This document shows, in pieces, positions 1 through 11,698 of a stretch of 64,000 nt of DNA. The position numbers and the translations under genes were made by a program. Location of the stretch: contig OZ025243.1 of NCBI GenBank assembly GCA_964019155.1, forward strand, positions 8,719,865-8,783,864, given 5' to 3'. Source of the stretch: Osedax fenrisi (lineage: Eukaryota; Annelida; Polychaeta; Sabellida; Siboglinidae). Below the pieces are notes generated by a model. That model was not told the DNA's origin and ran no database searches. It worked only from the letters and a program-made list of their open reading frames with translations. How positions within the stretch are numbered: position 1 is the first letter of the stretch; each line of letters starts with the position of its first letter.

Positions 1-1125
1 TTAAAAAGTGAATACAAAATTAAAAAATTCCATTCCCGAGTAATTACTTCATCATATTTGAATATAAATTAAATTAAATAAAATATAATAAATAAAATTA
101 AGTATATAAAATTAACTAAAAATAGTTAAAAAAAAATAAATAGTTGGAAAATATATATAAAAGATATGTAAGAAATAATATAAAATAAAGAATAAAATCA
201 GTTACAGCATTTAATACATCGAAATATAATTATATTTTAAACTTCGAGTAAACGTATTTATATTATATAATAATTTAAATCTGTTTTCAAGAAGATTCCA
301 TAAAAATGGACCATTGTGAGTTATGCAAAAAAAAATTATATTTAGACGGAAAGAAGGAATAACAAATTTAAAAGTTTGTCTCTGACTATATATACATTGT
401 TTAATAGAGAACATATTTTTGATAATGATTGGTGTAAAATTATTAATAATCCTAAACATAAATTTTAGAGTATTTAATTTTACAATATCAGTAAATTTCA
501 AGATATTCAATATTTTATAATATTTATCTGTATTACATCTATTTGAAATATTGAAAACAGCTCTGACGGCTTTATTTTGTATAATAATTAATCTATTTAG
601 AGTATATATATGTAGTAGACCATACAGTATTACAATAATTTAGATGAGGTAGACAAAATGTATTATAAATAAGTTTTAATGATTTGATAGTAAAAGAATA
701 TTTTAATTTATGTATAATAGATACAACTTTAGAAAGCTTATTAGCTATATTATTTATGTGTTTTTTCCAGTTTAATTTCTCATCTATAGTGATACCTAAA
801 CATTTATAATACTGTACTCTATTGATTATATTACCATTTATATGTAAAACAAAATTATTTATATATTTGTTATCATTAAACTTATCATGAATTAAAATGT
901 AAGATGATTTATCTATGTTAATAGTTAGTTTATTTTCAGATAACCATATATTTAATTTCTTAAGTTCATTATTCATAGTTAATTTAAGAGTATTAGCATC
1001 TTTATCTTTAAAAATTAAATTAGTATCGTCAGCGAATAAAATAGGAATAGAAGAATTAAAAACAATATGTTAATCATTTAAAAATATATTAAAAAGTAAA
1101 GGACCCAAAACAGAACCTCGAGGAA
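1..1125 (-). mobile_element. Decayed non-LTR retrotransposon (CR1/Jockey-like), RT to 3' end
   Basis: Read on the minus strand, 1120-980 gives the reverse-transcriptase palm motifs GVPRGSVLGPLLFN and FADDTNLIF. 976-593 continues with the thumb region (NKLTINIDKS, YKCLGITIDEKLNW, LPHLNYCNTVW). 510-211 gives the C-terminal tail (GPFLWNLL) after a frameshift, and 210-1 is AT-rich 3' UTR that may run past the window edge. The product would be a LINE ORF2 polymerase that makes cDNA at the genomic nick. The copy is 5'-truncated at an (AT)n tract and broken by stops and frameshifts, so it is dead. The clade call (CR1/Jockey group) rests on motif style only. Confidence 0.85.
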
Positions 1126-1129
1126 CACC

Positions 1130-1130
<1 letters not shown>

Positions 1131-1159
<29 letters not shown>
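1131..1159. repeat. (AT)n microsatellite
   Basis: Uninterrupted alternating AT abutting the 5' break point of the LINE remnant at 1-1125. Confidence 0.95.
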
Positions 1160-1162
<3 letters not shown>

Positions 1163-1197
1163 ATGCAGATATAATATTTATATTAGTTATGTATATG

Positions 1198-1435
1198 TGC
1201 ATATGGCTTAGTTTGCTAAGTTGTCAGACACACAGGCAATAGGACACGAGTCCATGCCCCGTCTGAACCATTAAAATAGGCCTTAAAATAATATTGTATA
1301 GAAGTTATCTTATATTATCTTATATGATTGTGTATACATAATTGACCAACTCTCGTTAAAACCACGGATGCCTTAACCCGAAGGGAAATTAGAGTTATTA
1401 TATTATGTTATAAGTGACAACTTCATATATAAATG
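1198..1435 (+). mobile_element. tRNA-derived SINE, copy 1 (diverged)
   Basis: The tRNA-like head is at about 1201-1271 (gtcagacacacaggcaatag core, degenerate B box). It is followed by the family body: ttaaaat, ggccttaaaataat, ctcgttaaaaccacggatgc, then ataagtgacaacttcat. The head and body match the better-preserved copy at 61594-61890. Box A is degraded here, so this copy is unlikely to be transcribed. It lies just upstream of the membrane exon of gene A. Confidence 0.75.
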
Positions 1436-1514
1436 TATGTATATATATATAAACATATACATATAGTTGTATTTATAGATTAGTACTACGACTAACACTA
1501 CTTTTACGTTGCAG

Positions 1515-1649
1515 CATCGGAAGGTAACGACCTCTTGGACACGGCGATGGTGGCGATAATGGTAGTGCTGGTAGCGGTGCTGACCTTTCAGATAGCGCAG
1601 AGGTTAACCCCTAAGGTGAAGGTCACGGACGATGTGAAACGATACGCAG
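1515..1649 (+). CDS. Gene A, transmembrane exon of a small membrane-protein family
   Basis: This is an internal exon of 135 bases between a cag acceptor (ttttacgttgcag) and a GT donor (gcag|gtaatg), phase 1 on both sides. It encodes Ala-Ser-Glu, a short acidic stretch, one hydrophobic helix (about residues 12-27, AMVAIMVVLVAVLTFQIA) and a charged juxtamembrane end (KVKVTDDVKR). The local GC content is far above the AT-rich flanks. The exon is equivalent in phase, length and layout to the exons at 21985-22116 and 58852-58983. Final exons in matching phase follow at 2441 or 3522. I do not recognise the family. A single-pass membrane role is inferred from the helix. No first exon or signal peptide was found. 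An ATG inside the exon opens a short frame, but the paralogues argue for splicing. Confidence 0.65.
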
Positions 1650-2222
1650 GTAATGCGATGTATGAGTACACGTGTGTACGTATGTATGTGTGTGGGTATG
1701 TGTGTGGGTGTGGGCGTAGTATGCCGTAGGTGTATGTCATCCTGAGCTATAATCTATTGTCTATTTTTAGGATATTTAAATATCATTTAGGGGGGACATT
1801 GTCGAGTTTACAGGTAAAAGAAAGGGAAACCGACGGTCACTAAAACGATTACTATAGTAGAAAAGTATACTTTTAAACACATACATATATATTTATATTA
1901 TAAAATAATCAACATTTGTACAGCTAAATATCTTATCTATAAAAAATAGCCTATAATTTAACATATAACACTTTACATGGTATCGGTTACAAGTTGTAAC
2001 TTACAACCAATACTTTGTTTTTGTAAATATTGTTATCAATTTTTTTAATAATATTTATAATTAATATATTTAAAAATTAAATTATTAAATTTTAATAGGC
2101 TAACATATTATCAGTAATATCACATATATATATATACTCAGATATTATTTATAATAATTGAAGCAATTGGACAAAAGTAGTAGTAGTTTGAAAAAAATAA
2201 AATTGAAAAAAAAACTGCTGAG

Positions 2223-2226
2223 ATAT

Positions 2227-2295
<69 letters not shown>
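2223..2295. repeat. (AT)n microsatellite, 73 bp
   Basis: Near-perfect alternating AT within the putative first intron of gene A, with one ata interruption near its start. Confidence 0.95.
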
Positions 2296-2298
<3 letters not shown>

Positions 2299-2440
2299 TT
2301 CTAAAGTTGTTATCAATATTTTGTTGAATAAATAACAATACATTTATGATATTTATTATCGTATATCATTTTATTGTAATTCAGCACTCCCTACGATAAC
2401 GGTATTCTAACTGTATGATACTATTGCTACGTCGTTACAG

Positions 2441-2502
2441 AGGCGCCAGACATCCTCTTCAAATCTGTCATAGATACATATAGTTTAACAAATAAAAATT
2501 AA
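2441..2502 (+). CDS. Gene A, candidate alternative final exon
   Basis: A good acceptor (acgtcgttacag) is followed by an open frame in phase 1, as required by the gene A membrane exon: E, then APDILFKSVIDTYSLTNKN and a stop. The first 30 bases are GC-richer than the surroundings. If used, it would give a shorter, less basic tail than the exon at 3522-3622. The evidence is only the splice signal, phase and composition. No paralogue of this exon was seen at genes B or C. Confidence 0.35.
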
Positions 2503-3521
2503 ATGTTTATTTATAAAATTATATAAAAACTTCCTGGTTATTTAGTATCTTAACTACACATTCATATATGTTTTACTAAATATAAATGAATCAATTATAG
2601 TTTATTATTATTATATATATATATATAGAAATATTAGTAATAATTATCTACTTTTTTATAATATTAATTATTTTTTGTACAGTACTATGTTTAAAAACTC
2701 GGATTGAAATACTTTTAGATACTCTTATATTAAATGTTATATACCGCTTTAAAGATAATTCTGTATATTCAAATTTTTATAATATTTTTAACAAAAAAAA
2801 TGCGAAGTTTCCCCTGCCCTTAATTCAGATAATATGTATACAAAAAAATATATGTTATACTATATTCATTCCATTAATAATGAAATATAATTTGTTTAGA
2901 TATATCTAAAATATATATATTTTATATCATATATGTTTATCATATATGCCACTTAATATATTATAAAGGATTTACATATTTAAATCATATTATAATTGTT
3001 GATAATAAAGAAGTACAAATAAATCTATAGACGAGGCGTATCTAATACTATCTGAGATATCGGTAGTGTTATTAAACATACACATATGCCATCCCAGTAT
3101 ATAGAAGTCTACCACTATTTTGGTCTCGAAAATCTTCATTTAAAAAGTTGTAGAGACTAAAAACTTCTTATTTCAAAATAAATTATATAAGATATTAGGA
3201 ATACATAGGAATATATAGGAATATTCCTTATCTAAAGAATACTTAATGTTATATATATAACATATATTCTAGTTATTACAATAACTGTAACTTAGTTACA
3301 TAATTATTGCACATTAATGGAATACTTTTGTAAAATACTTATTAATATCTATTACAATTAAATAGTTTTTTTCGACATTTTATTAAACCCAATATTATAT
3401 TAGTTTACGTAATATTTAAATAATATTATATATATATAAAGGTACCTTTACGTATTGGGATATATACTTTATTTATATTTAATTAAAAAATATTTAGATT
3501 AAATGTCATCTTGTTTTTTAG

Positions 3522-3622
3522 AATGTAACAGAAGTGTAATGAAAATTAGAAAAATGGATTCGGAAATGTCTCAAATGTCAGCTTTGGATTTTAGTGAAAG
3601 AAAGTTGAAAAATAAAAAATAA
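3522..3622 (+). CDS. Gene A, final exon (cytoplasmic-type tail)
   Basis: The acceptor cttgttttttag precedes a phase-1 open frame of 33 residues, including the split codon: E, CNRSVMKIRKM, DSEMSQMSALDFSER, KLKNKK, stop. It aligns with the final exon of gene B, which has DSDISQMSVLDYGER, KIKK-type end and stop. The shared core DS-E/D-x-S-Q-M-S-x-L-D-F/Y-x-E-R is the strongest evidence that these are protein-coding paralogues. The basic C-terminus fits a positive-inside cytosolic tail (inference). The serine-rich core could be a phosphorylation or adaptor-binding motif, but nothing in the sequence proves that. Confidence 0.7.
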
Positions 3623-4075
3623 AAAACTAAACATGTGTCAATAACCTATATTAATTATATATTTTATTATATTAATTATCTTGATGATTATACAATAATG
3701 ATTAGATTATTAATACATATATTTATTAATATGTTATATATACATAATATATTATGTAGAATATATTGTATACAATTAATATATATACTATATATATATA
3801 TACACTATATATATATATACTATATATACTAAGACACACGTTTGGGATACGAATTTCTAACAGCTCTAAAATATATATTTTGTAGAGCTGTATAGCCTAT
3901 AGGTCATGTCCTATATGTCAACATGAGACATGGATATCAACATTTTAGTATCGAAGAGAAGATGGGATGTTTTGTCTTTAAATTATATCATATATATATA
4001 AATGTAGGGTGAATGAATATATTGATTGTTTCGTCAAGAGTTATACATTTTGTGTGTAAAAGATAGGAAAAGTAA

Positions 4076-4084
<9 letters not shown>

Positions 4085-4129
<45 letters not shown>
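4085..4129. repeat. (AT)n microsatellite
   Basis: Alternating AT preceded by a short (CA)n run. Confidence 0.95.
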
Positions 4130-4132
<3 letters not shown>

Positions 4133-4184
4133 AATATATATTCTGTGGATCACTTTTTAGTGACATAAATAATACTGAAATAAA

Positions 4185-4735
4185 CAAAGTAGACAGGATT
4201 ATTCTCGCTTCTATACGACTTATTTATAATGTTAATCGCCGCGACCATACGCTTACAGATATGTACCAACATAATAGTTAGTATATTTCTTTTTAGAAAT
4301 AGATGCAAGCACCGTTTACTATGTTTAGCACAATAAAATTGTATTAATAAGTAAGCCTGGATATCTAAACAATCTCTTGAAATGTCGAGCGATATTGAAG
4401 CAAGTCAGAATATCGGATACTATTCTATTAAATAGAAGTACTACTAGAAGCGTATTCAGCTATCGAGCCTTCTCTTCTGTTGTTCCTCGTACATGGAATA
4501 TATTACCATATGATCTACGCAAGATCCAATCATCCTATTGTTTTAAAATTAAATTAAAAAATTACTTAAACTCTGTATAATACATTTTTATTATTTATAA
4601 CTTATTTTTATTAACTACAATTCTTAAAATCATTTCGTTTATTTATATTTGTTTGTTCGTTACGTTATAAACCAGTGATGACTTCCGTTATATTTGGTGT
4701 GTTTAAATAAACTAATTCATATATATATATACATA
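4185..4735 (+). mobile_element. LINE family A, 3' end with RT C-terminus
   Basis: An open stretch 4377-4580 encodes a typical C-terminal tail of CR1/Jockey-type polymerases (VVPRTWNILPYDLR, then IKLKNYLNSV and stop). A 3' UTR follows, ending in gtgtttaaataaactaattc and an AT run. Related copies lie inverted at 15958-16525 and 12645-12950. The copy is 5'-truncated and inactive. Confidence 0.8.
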
Positions 4736-4754
4736 CATAAATACATTCAAACAA

Positions 4755-5262
4755 AACTACAAATCGAGTTATTCGTTCATCAATCCGTATAACGTATAAC
4801 CTACGTATTCGAGATCATTCTTCTACTTCCTCATACCTCCAACACTTACCTCCATGGTTCACATTTAACAAACGCTCTGCTTATATCATACTATCTATTG
4901 TTCATTCCTCAATATACTCTTCAAATTTCCCATCCTATATTTCTTCTTCTCTAGTACAAAGAGCTTCCCTTCCATCTCTTAGAAACCATGAATCTCATCT
5001 TCTATCTACCCCTATTATCCGTCCCTCAAAAATGAATACTCGGGCACATAATTATATTGGTCCAAAACTATGGAATTCACTCCCACCCTATATTAGATCC
5101 ATAAAATTGCAATAAAAATTCATGAAATATATAGAATAATTGATATCAGGTGGCAACATATAATACTAATATTGTTATCATTATTATTTTATTTATTAGT
5201 TCCGTACGTTTTATTCTATTTTATTTTATTATTACTAATGGTATTTATTGTATTACCTAATC

Positions 5263-5307
<45 letters not shown>

Positions 5308-5375
5308 ATTCTATATATACACTTTTAAGAAATCATTTATGATTTATTTTAGTGTTTAAATAAACTGTCAATCAA
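4755..5375 (+). mobile_element. L2/CR1-like LINE 3' end, nested insertion
   Basis: A frame through 4800-5115 ends in YIGPKLWNSLPPYIRSIK, the usual C-terminal tail of L2/CR1 polymerases, then a stop. The 3' UTR contains an (AT)n tract (5265-5303) and ends taaactgtcaatcaatcaa. The octamer tcaaacaa occurs at both flanks (4747-4754 and 5376-5383), a candidate target-site duplication. The caveat is that TCAA-type repeats can also be part of a LINE tail. The related inverted locus at 15.9 kb lacks this insert. Confidence 0.75.
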
Positions 5376-5383
5376 TCAAACAA

Positions 5384-5912
5384 TACGATAGCACACACGT
5401 ATATACACCCTTACCCTTACCCTTATCCTTATCCTTATTAACCAAACAATAATAATCCACATATAATAGATATATGTAATCTATAATATAGTCTATATTA
5501 TATATAATAGATCGTATACGAATAGAATACCTTACATACAGAACACCTTACACGCATAATATAAATTACACGGGTTAACAGGCACAATATTACCCTGAAA
5601 TAACAATAGTTAGGGTATACCCTCCTAACCCACGTGATACACACGCGTGGTCGTTTATATAATTAATAAACATTAAAAGTTTGAAGTTATTTATAAGAAA
5701 GTTATTCGACAAATTCTAGATTCGAGAAACAAGTGATTTTAAGATCGCCGTAACTGAAAGAAGTCCTTAACCACGTGGTATAGCTTGGTAACTATGGTAA
5801 CAGATTCATAAACACAAGAATATATCAAGAATTTGCTTTAATGTATCCCATCAATGAATATGTGCTATTGTTTATATGATATGGTCTTAAATAAATTGTT
5901 TACTACTGTAGT

Positions 5913-5950
<38 letters not shown>

Positions 5951-6035
5951 TCATATAAACACACCTTCTTGCCTATCCAAAATATCTGAGACCCTTTCTT
6001 TTTTTAACAGCATCGCTCTTGTTGGCCTATTATTT
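5384..6035 (+). repeat. Non-coding dispersed repeat X, copy 1
   Basis: The inverted copy at 15296-15945 matches along nearly the whole length: aataataatccacatataata, ccacgtggtatagcttggtaa, aaacacaccttcttgcctat, aacagcatcgctcttgttgg. It has no coding potential. In both places it lies beside LINE family A, so the pair is one composite unit. It also contains short CCCTTA-like runs (5405-5440) and an AT tract (5925-5952). Confidence 0.8.
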
Positions 6036-6083
6036 ATTTGCTTGAAAAAGCTATAATACAATAACAAAATATTATAAATATAA

Positions 6084-6364
6084 ATGAATATTTTAAATGT
6101 AGATGAATATAATGAAATACATTATAAAGATACAAGCCTATCAATGATATTATTAAATATACGAAGTTTTAATAAAAATATAAATAAATTATTAATATTT
6201 ATCGATAACTTGACCCATAAACCTGATATTATTATATTAAGGAAACATAGCTTACTGATAAAGATTACACACATATATATTTCCCTAATTATAATATTTT
6301 TATAAAAAATAGAATATTATCCAATAAAAAGAGAGGCGTAGGTATACTTATATTTGTTATAAGC
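6084..6364 (+). mobile_element. LINE endonuclease N-terminus fragment
   Basis: The frame reads ILLNIRSFNKNINKLLIFID, then THKPDIIIL, the start of an APE-type endonuclease domain (LNIRS plus DII-type strand). After a frameshift, KKRGVGILIF follows. It stops at about 6364, where sequence of opposite polarity from another LINE begins. Both pieces carry the same part of the domain but differ in sequence, so this is a junction of two elements and not one inverted copy. Confidence 0.7.
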
Positions 6365-7759
6365 TGATAGAATATTGCATAATTGAAGACCTCTCTTATT
6401 ATATAATGGATTATATTGATATAAATTATTATATCAATTAAAATAATTATTAATTCTAATGATTTCAAAATTATTATTTCAATTTATATATTTGATATAG
6501 AATTTTTGTTTTAATTTAGTGTATTTTTTAAGGTCGTCGTTAAACCAAGGGTTATCAGATTTCTTTATTTTTTTTTACAATTATAAGAGGGAAAAAATTT
6601 GTTATATTTATCTTTAATTGTATTAATAAATATGATCCATGTTTCATTTAAGGTCTTTGCTTTTTCAAATAGTATATTAACATTTATTTGTTTTAATTCT
6701 TCCCTTAAACATACAATTGTAGGTCCCTATATATATTTATCTTATTTCTAATTGAAATGTTATTCTTTTGATATGATTTATTGTAAATGTTTTTTATTAT
6801 AATGAATATAGGATAATGAACCGATATGTCATTTAAAATTATTCCAGTTTTAATATTATTAAATAATCCATTATCAAATATATTATCAATTAGAGTTGAT
6901 GAATGGAGGTTATAATTATAGTTACTCTTGTTGGTTTGTTGATTGTTTTAAATCATAGAATTTCATTAATAGTATTTATAAAGTTATTCACATTTAGGTT
7001 ATCAGTTTTAAGAGTATCTAAATTGAAATCACCACATATAATTAATTTTGTATTATTAAATGTATTAAAATTGTTTAAAATTATGTTATTGAATTCAGAA
7101 ATAGCATAATCATTTGTATACCTAGTTGCTCTATAAATAGCACTTATAATAATATTTGTATTTTTTCTGTACATAATTCTAGCCTAACACAATCTTATTG
7201 TTAGTCAAATATATTTTATTCAACATTTTTATTTTTAAATTACATTTGACATAAATTAAAACACCTCCTCCTCTATTATATGACATATTGGTAAAATAAT
7301 GGTTATAATTGTTAATTTTATGAATAAATGGTAAATCATTTATTATTAATAAATTATTAACCATGTTTCTGTTAAACAAATGATACACAAATAACAAACA
7401 TATCATAATCTGATTGTTCAATAAAGATCTTAAAATTATCAACACACAATTTTAAACTTCTAATATTTAGATTAACAAGTGTCAAGTCACATTTGTTATC
7501 TTTATGTTGTTTTATATATGAGGGTAATTCAATTTCATTAATATACTGATTATCAACATTAAATGTTATTATATCTTCATCATTATTATTTTTATTTAAA
7601 TCAATGGTGATTTACTATAATTAGAAGCTATTTATAAATAAAAATAAAAAGTTTATTAAAAAAGTTTAATATATAATGATTAAGATAACAAAAATAAATA
7701 AAACTAAATAAATAAACTCTACCAGAAAAAAACTAACAAATGGAATATAATTTTTTGAA

Positions 7760-8417
7760 TAATAATTTATATTTTTATTTTATGTATTTAAAATTGGTCT
7801 AGACTTTTAATTTGTATTTTTTTGTCTTTTTCTTTATTTTTTATAAAATTAACTCCATTTACTGTCTAAAAATCTTATTATCTTTCCTCAATTGTCTTGC
7901 ATTGTAATATATTTCAGAGTTTACTTTTGTCAAGTGTTCGTTAATGTAAATGTTTGTATTTTTTAGTTTTATTGAGATTTTTTGAGTTTTTTAATATGTT
8001 GAATTTAGTTTCGTTAAAATGAAACTTCACAATCGTTTTATATTTTTGTTCATTTCTTGTAGGTAGTCTATGAATTTCAACAATATCTAAATAATTGATT
8101 TATGTGTTCAACTCATTTTTTGCAAATGCTATGAATGTATTACGTGAGTTTTTGGTTTCTAAAAAACCCGAATTATCAGTTATAATTATATTAGACTTTT
8201 TAGAGTATTGTTCTAGTTTATTTATTCTATTTTCTAATAAAGTAATTTTAATGTTTTTAGAATTCACTGTGTTGTCTAGTATTTCAATTTTGTTAGTTAG
8301 TATCGAAACTGTATTGTTTAGACTTGCAATTGTATCTTTAATACTAGAAAATGTGTGTACAACTTCAGATAGTACTGCAATTGTCTTTTGAAGATTAGCA
8401 ATTTCTACTTTGGTCAT
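7760..8417 (-). pseudogene. LINE ORF1 (coiled coil plus RRM-like RNA chaperone)
   Basis: It starts with Met at 8417 and is open for 105 residues. First comes a heptad-rich coiled coil (NLQKTIAVLSEVVHTFSSI and following, residues 8-70), then the classic ORF1 transition RINKLEQYSKKSNIII. After a stop at 8100 the family pattern continues in shifted frames: DIVEIHRLPTR, KTIVKFHF, then NIYINEHLTKVNSEIYYNAR. These are the RRM and C-terminal parts of ORF1 RNA-binding proteins, which trimerise and coat LINE RNA. It is a decayed copy. Confidence 0.8.
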
Positions 8418-8591
8418 ACTAATATAGGAATTATAACAATATAAATAAAAATATATATATACTTCTACATATAATTACTTGTATACATATATATACATTG
8501 GTGAATATACAATATAAATATAAATACAAATATAAGTACACATATAGATGTAGTCTAACATTTATCTTTACTAAAATTGTATTACATATAC

Positions 8592-8598
<7 letters not shown>

Positions 8599-8632
<34 letters not shown>
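8599..8632. repeat. (AT)n microsatellite
   Basis: Alternating AT inside the 5' UTR of the minus-strand LINE. Confidence 0.9.
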
Positions 8633-8634
<2 letters not shown>

Positions 8635-9096
8635 AATGTAATTCTATTAAACGAAAAGAATAATATAGACAAAGTATGTATTGAATCAATACTATTGATA
8701 TAGATATAAAAATATAAGCATAAATAAATGTATTCAAATAAATTTGTTAATATATAATAGATGTAAAAATTAAATTTAAAATTGTAAAGGATATCAAATT
8801 GAATGCAATTTCAATACAATATTTTCATATTACTGAATCACTGAAATCACTGAAATGTGAATGACAATTTGTTATTAATTTATAAGATATTAAAAATTAA
8901 TTGAATTATATGAAAATATAAATAATATAAATCAAAATAATATTGTATTTATACAGATATAATAACTAATAAATAGTATATGTAAAAATAAATAATAAAT
9001 TACTTATCTTTATAGTGATTCTAGAAGAGTATTTATACAAGTAAATAGAAACGACTAATAATAATAATAGTGTAAACAGGAAGTGATATATATAGC

Positions 9097-9245
9097 GTAT
9101 ACACTTAATAACGGTATTCCCCTAGATCCGTTCCTTTCCTCTTTTTATTTATATTCGTCTTATTGATGATCTAATTAACAATATACTTTCCAAATATACA
9201 CTACCATATTTGATCTTTGCTATTACAACTATACAAATATGTTTT
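9097..9245 (+). mobile_element. Short L2-like LINE fragment (RT palm)
   Basis: The segment cttaataacggtattcccct and what follows match the start of the better copy at 23175-23620, where the same bases lead into the FADD motif. It is only about 150 bases long. It abuts the 5' end of the minus-strand LINE at 9088. Confidence 0.65.
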
Positions 9246-9424
9246 AATACATCTTATATCTTGCTAGAAGGGATTATTAACTTTTTTTATATCATTATAT
9301 TAAGTATTGATAATATTGTGACTCAAAATAACATATTATAATCTGTATTTTACTAATAATCGCTACTAATATTAAATTGTCTAAATTATTAACAAATTAT
9401 TAAATTATTTTTAAAATTGACTCA

Positions 9425-9535
9425 AAGCAGGGGGTGGGGTCCAAATATATCCGGACCCCCCTTATTTATAAAATGGGGAGGGGGGGTCCTGACACCCACT
9501 AACCCCCCTGTTCCTGCGCCCCTAAATGCCACCTA
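9425..9535. repeat. G/C-tract-rich island, possible short DNA transposon
   Basis: About 110 bases have repeated G and C runs (gcagggggtggggtcc, ggggagggggggtcc, taacccccctgttcctgcgc) that pair partly with one another, within sequence of about 20 percent GC. It may be a foldback-type MITE or a terminal fragment. No clear duplication was found. Confidence 0.4.
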
Positions 9536-10089
9536 CTAGAGATAACCTTTAGGTTTTACGAGTTTTCTCTCAAGTAACATATATTTTACTAGGAAAAAGT
9601 TGGCAGTTTCATGTTTAGGTGTTACACAGTAAATACTAATTATCATAATTGTCACCAGCATCATCACCAGCACCATAACAAGATATGTTACTTATAGATA
9701 TTAATATAACATATTAATAACAAGTATTATTTTATAAAATAGTTAAAATTAAAATTTTAGAATTTTAACAAATTAATTTAAAATTATATTATATTTAATA
9801 AATGTATATTTATAACGTATTAATTTCATCTAAATAACAGTTATACAGTAATTATATAAACGTCAAAGTGAGAACATAATTTGTTAAGGTAATTTATATA
9901 TATATATATATAGTATGGTAACTACGTATATAACCGAACGGCGAACTATCATTCTCCGTTATCCGGAGTCAATATTGGATACAGCGATGCCCACATTAAA
10001 TTGATTAAGAAAGTATACTTAGGTAGGTAGGTATACCTATGAGAGTGAGTGTTATTGTGTGAATAGTATAGAACTTAAACATTATAGTA

Positions 10090-10810
10090 TGAGTGATTTA
10101 TCGTATGTAAAATTAGAGAAGTTTTATGGGAGTACGGAGGTTGTTAGATGTGTTATAGGTATTCCTCTACATTAATGTATTAAGTTAAAGAGATTGAAAG
10201 ACAATGATGTAGTATAATTTGCGTGCTATCGAGTTAAGAAGGCTACCAAACATGAATTATATTAGGAGATGAGATGGTAGATATAAAAAATTTAAAGGAA
10301 TGCCTGAGAGGAAGATATTCATTAAGTAGGTCTAAGAGTGAAATTATTTATGAAATAATGGCAAGGAAACAAGGGGAGACAGAGAATTTAAGCAAGTTTA
10401 TAGATTTTATAGTTAGGTATTGAACATAGAGTAATGGAAGGAAGTTGGGAAGAAGTTATTATTGAAGTATAAGAAATAATATATGATCGGTAGAATTAAG
10501 GAGAGGTAGTATTGGGTTGGGAAACACATATATTAGAGAATTGAGGAAGTTTAGTATAAAGTGGGAAAATGTAGGTGAAAAGATATTGGAAGAGGTGTGT
10601 TATAAAGTAGATGTTAGAGAGATAGGTATATCGAAAGTAAATAAATTAGAGTATAGATTAAGTAATTTAGAAATAACTAACAGGGTATGGGAAGGGAAGT
10701 ATCGTGAATTAGAATCGAGGATGAGTAGTAGAAGTAGAGGAGAATTATTGTATTTTAAGTGTAGTAAGAAGAGGCATATATCAAGATGGTGTAATAGTTA
10801 TTTAAACTAG
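10090..10810 (+). pseudogene. Gag-like polyprotein with degenerate CCHC knuckle
   Basis: Met at 10090 opens MSDLSYVKLEKFYGST. After stops, LKECLRGRYSLSRSKSEI and ARKQGETENLSKFIDFI (10290-10415) match the capsid-type pattern of Ty3/gypsy Gag, with a basic RKQGE segment. 10517-10810 ends in YFKCSKKRHISRWC, a zinc knuckle (C-x2-C-x4-H-x4-C) in which the first Cys has become Tyr. The role is capsid assembly and RNA packaging in the parent element. It is not functional here. Confidence 0.7.
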
Positions 10811-10967
10811 AATGCTCTACATTAAGCGTGTCGGGTTGAGCAATTAGATATAACCGCAGAGAAAGACTGAGTAGTCATAGATTAGGAGAAGTAATTGTAA
10901 AAAGAATGATGATAAGCGATAGGAGAGTGGTCGAAAATGGAGTAATGGGAATAGGGAGTGATGCTTT

Positions 10968-11698
10968 TTGGTTAGATTAGGTACAATAGGGGATTTAGGA
11001 ACAGAAAATAAGTTAAGATCCGTATTAAAAATGAGTGATAAAGCTTTCGCTAAGAGAGAAGAAAAATTGTCAAAATCCAGGGCTGGTGTGCATCATATTA
11101 GAACCATAGATGATGTACCCATAAATTCAGGTTATAGAAGAATACCTCCGGCACAGCTCCAACAGGTTGAAGAATATGTATATGGATTATTGAAAGATAG
11201 AGTTATGAACCATCACCAGTAACTACTATAGTCTTATGGTTATTATGAAGAAAACGTAAGGTGAGATTCGTTTATGTATGGACTATAGGAAGTTAAATAG
11301 TAAAACAATAAGAGATATGTACCCATTAAGAAGGGTAGATGATTTATTAGATATAGTAGTGGGTAACAAGTACGTTATACGTCGTTAGACCTTAAGTCAG
11401 CGTATTACCAGATACCAATGGTTAGAGAAGACCAACATAGAACGGAATTTATTTCACCATTAGGTTTTTATCAATTTATAAGGATGCACTTTGGGTTAAT
11501 TAATTCACGGGCGACCTTTCAAAGGATTATGGTAAATCTATTTAGAGAATGAGGTTTTAAGAACGTAGTATGTTATCTAGCCGATATAGTGATATTTTCT
11601 GATAATTTGGATCAGTAATTAGATACAATAGAAAGGATGTTAAGTAAGTTAGAAGATGTAGGGTTGCAATTAAATATCGAAAAATCTAATACCTCCTA
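10968..11698 (+). pseudogene. Ty3/gypsy reverse transcriptase remnant
   Basis: The frame 10968-11222 ends in HHIRTIDDVPINSGYRRIPP, AQLQQVEEYV, the linker before the RT fingers. After a frameshift come MDYRKLNSKTIRDMYPL, LDLKSAYYQIPMV, FYQFIRMHFGL and YLADIVIFSDN. The catalytic YLDD motif reads YLAD, so one of the two catalytic aspartates is lost. Internal stops confirm decay. RNase H and integrase are absent. Confidence 0.85.

Larger units (their letters stand above)
6365..9090 (-). mobile_element. LINE with 5' UTR, ORF1 and endonuclease, 3'-truncated
   Basis: On the minus strand the order is: 5' UTR (9088-8418, beginning CACTTCCTGTTTACACTA), ORF1 (8417-7760), endonuclease start LVNLNIRSLKL (about 7500), RGGGVLIYVKC (7270), AIYRATRYTND and ICGDFNLDTLK (7130-7010), NKPTRVT and ISVHYPIF (6930-6810), and a linker with DNPWFNDDLKKYTK (6560-6500). 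It is broken by several frameshifts and stops. The RT half is missing because the copy ends at 6365 against another LINE. The protein would nick DNA (APE endonuclease) and bind its own RNA (ORF1). Confidence 0.8.
10090..11698 (+). mobile_element. Ty3/gypsy LTR retrotransposon relic (gag-pol)
   Basis: The order is gag (10090-10810), a degraded spacer where a protease would lie, and polymerase (10968-11698). No LTR, RNase H or integrase is visible. The RT stops at 11698 against a 12-bp minisatellite. Numerous stops and frameshifts mark it as ancient. Its A/G-rich plus strand contrasts with its neighbours. Confidence 0.85.

Noticed and set aside
5405..5440. CCCTTA runs that look like telomere repeats
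   Set aside because: The reverse complement is TAAGGG, not TTAGGG or TTAGG, only a few units are present, and they lie inside a dispersed repeat.
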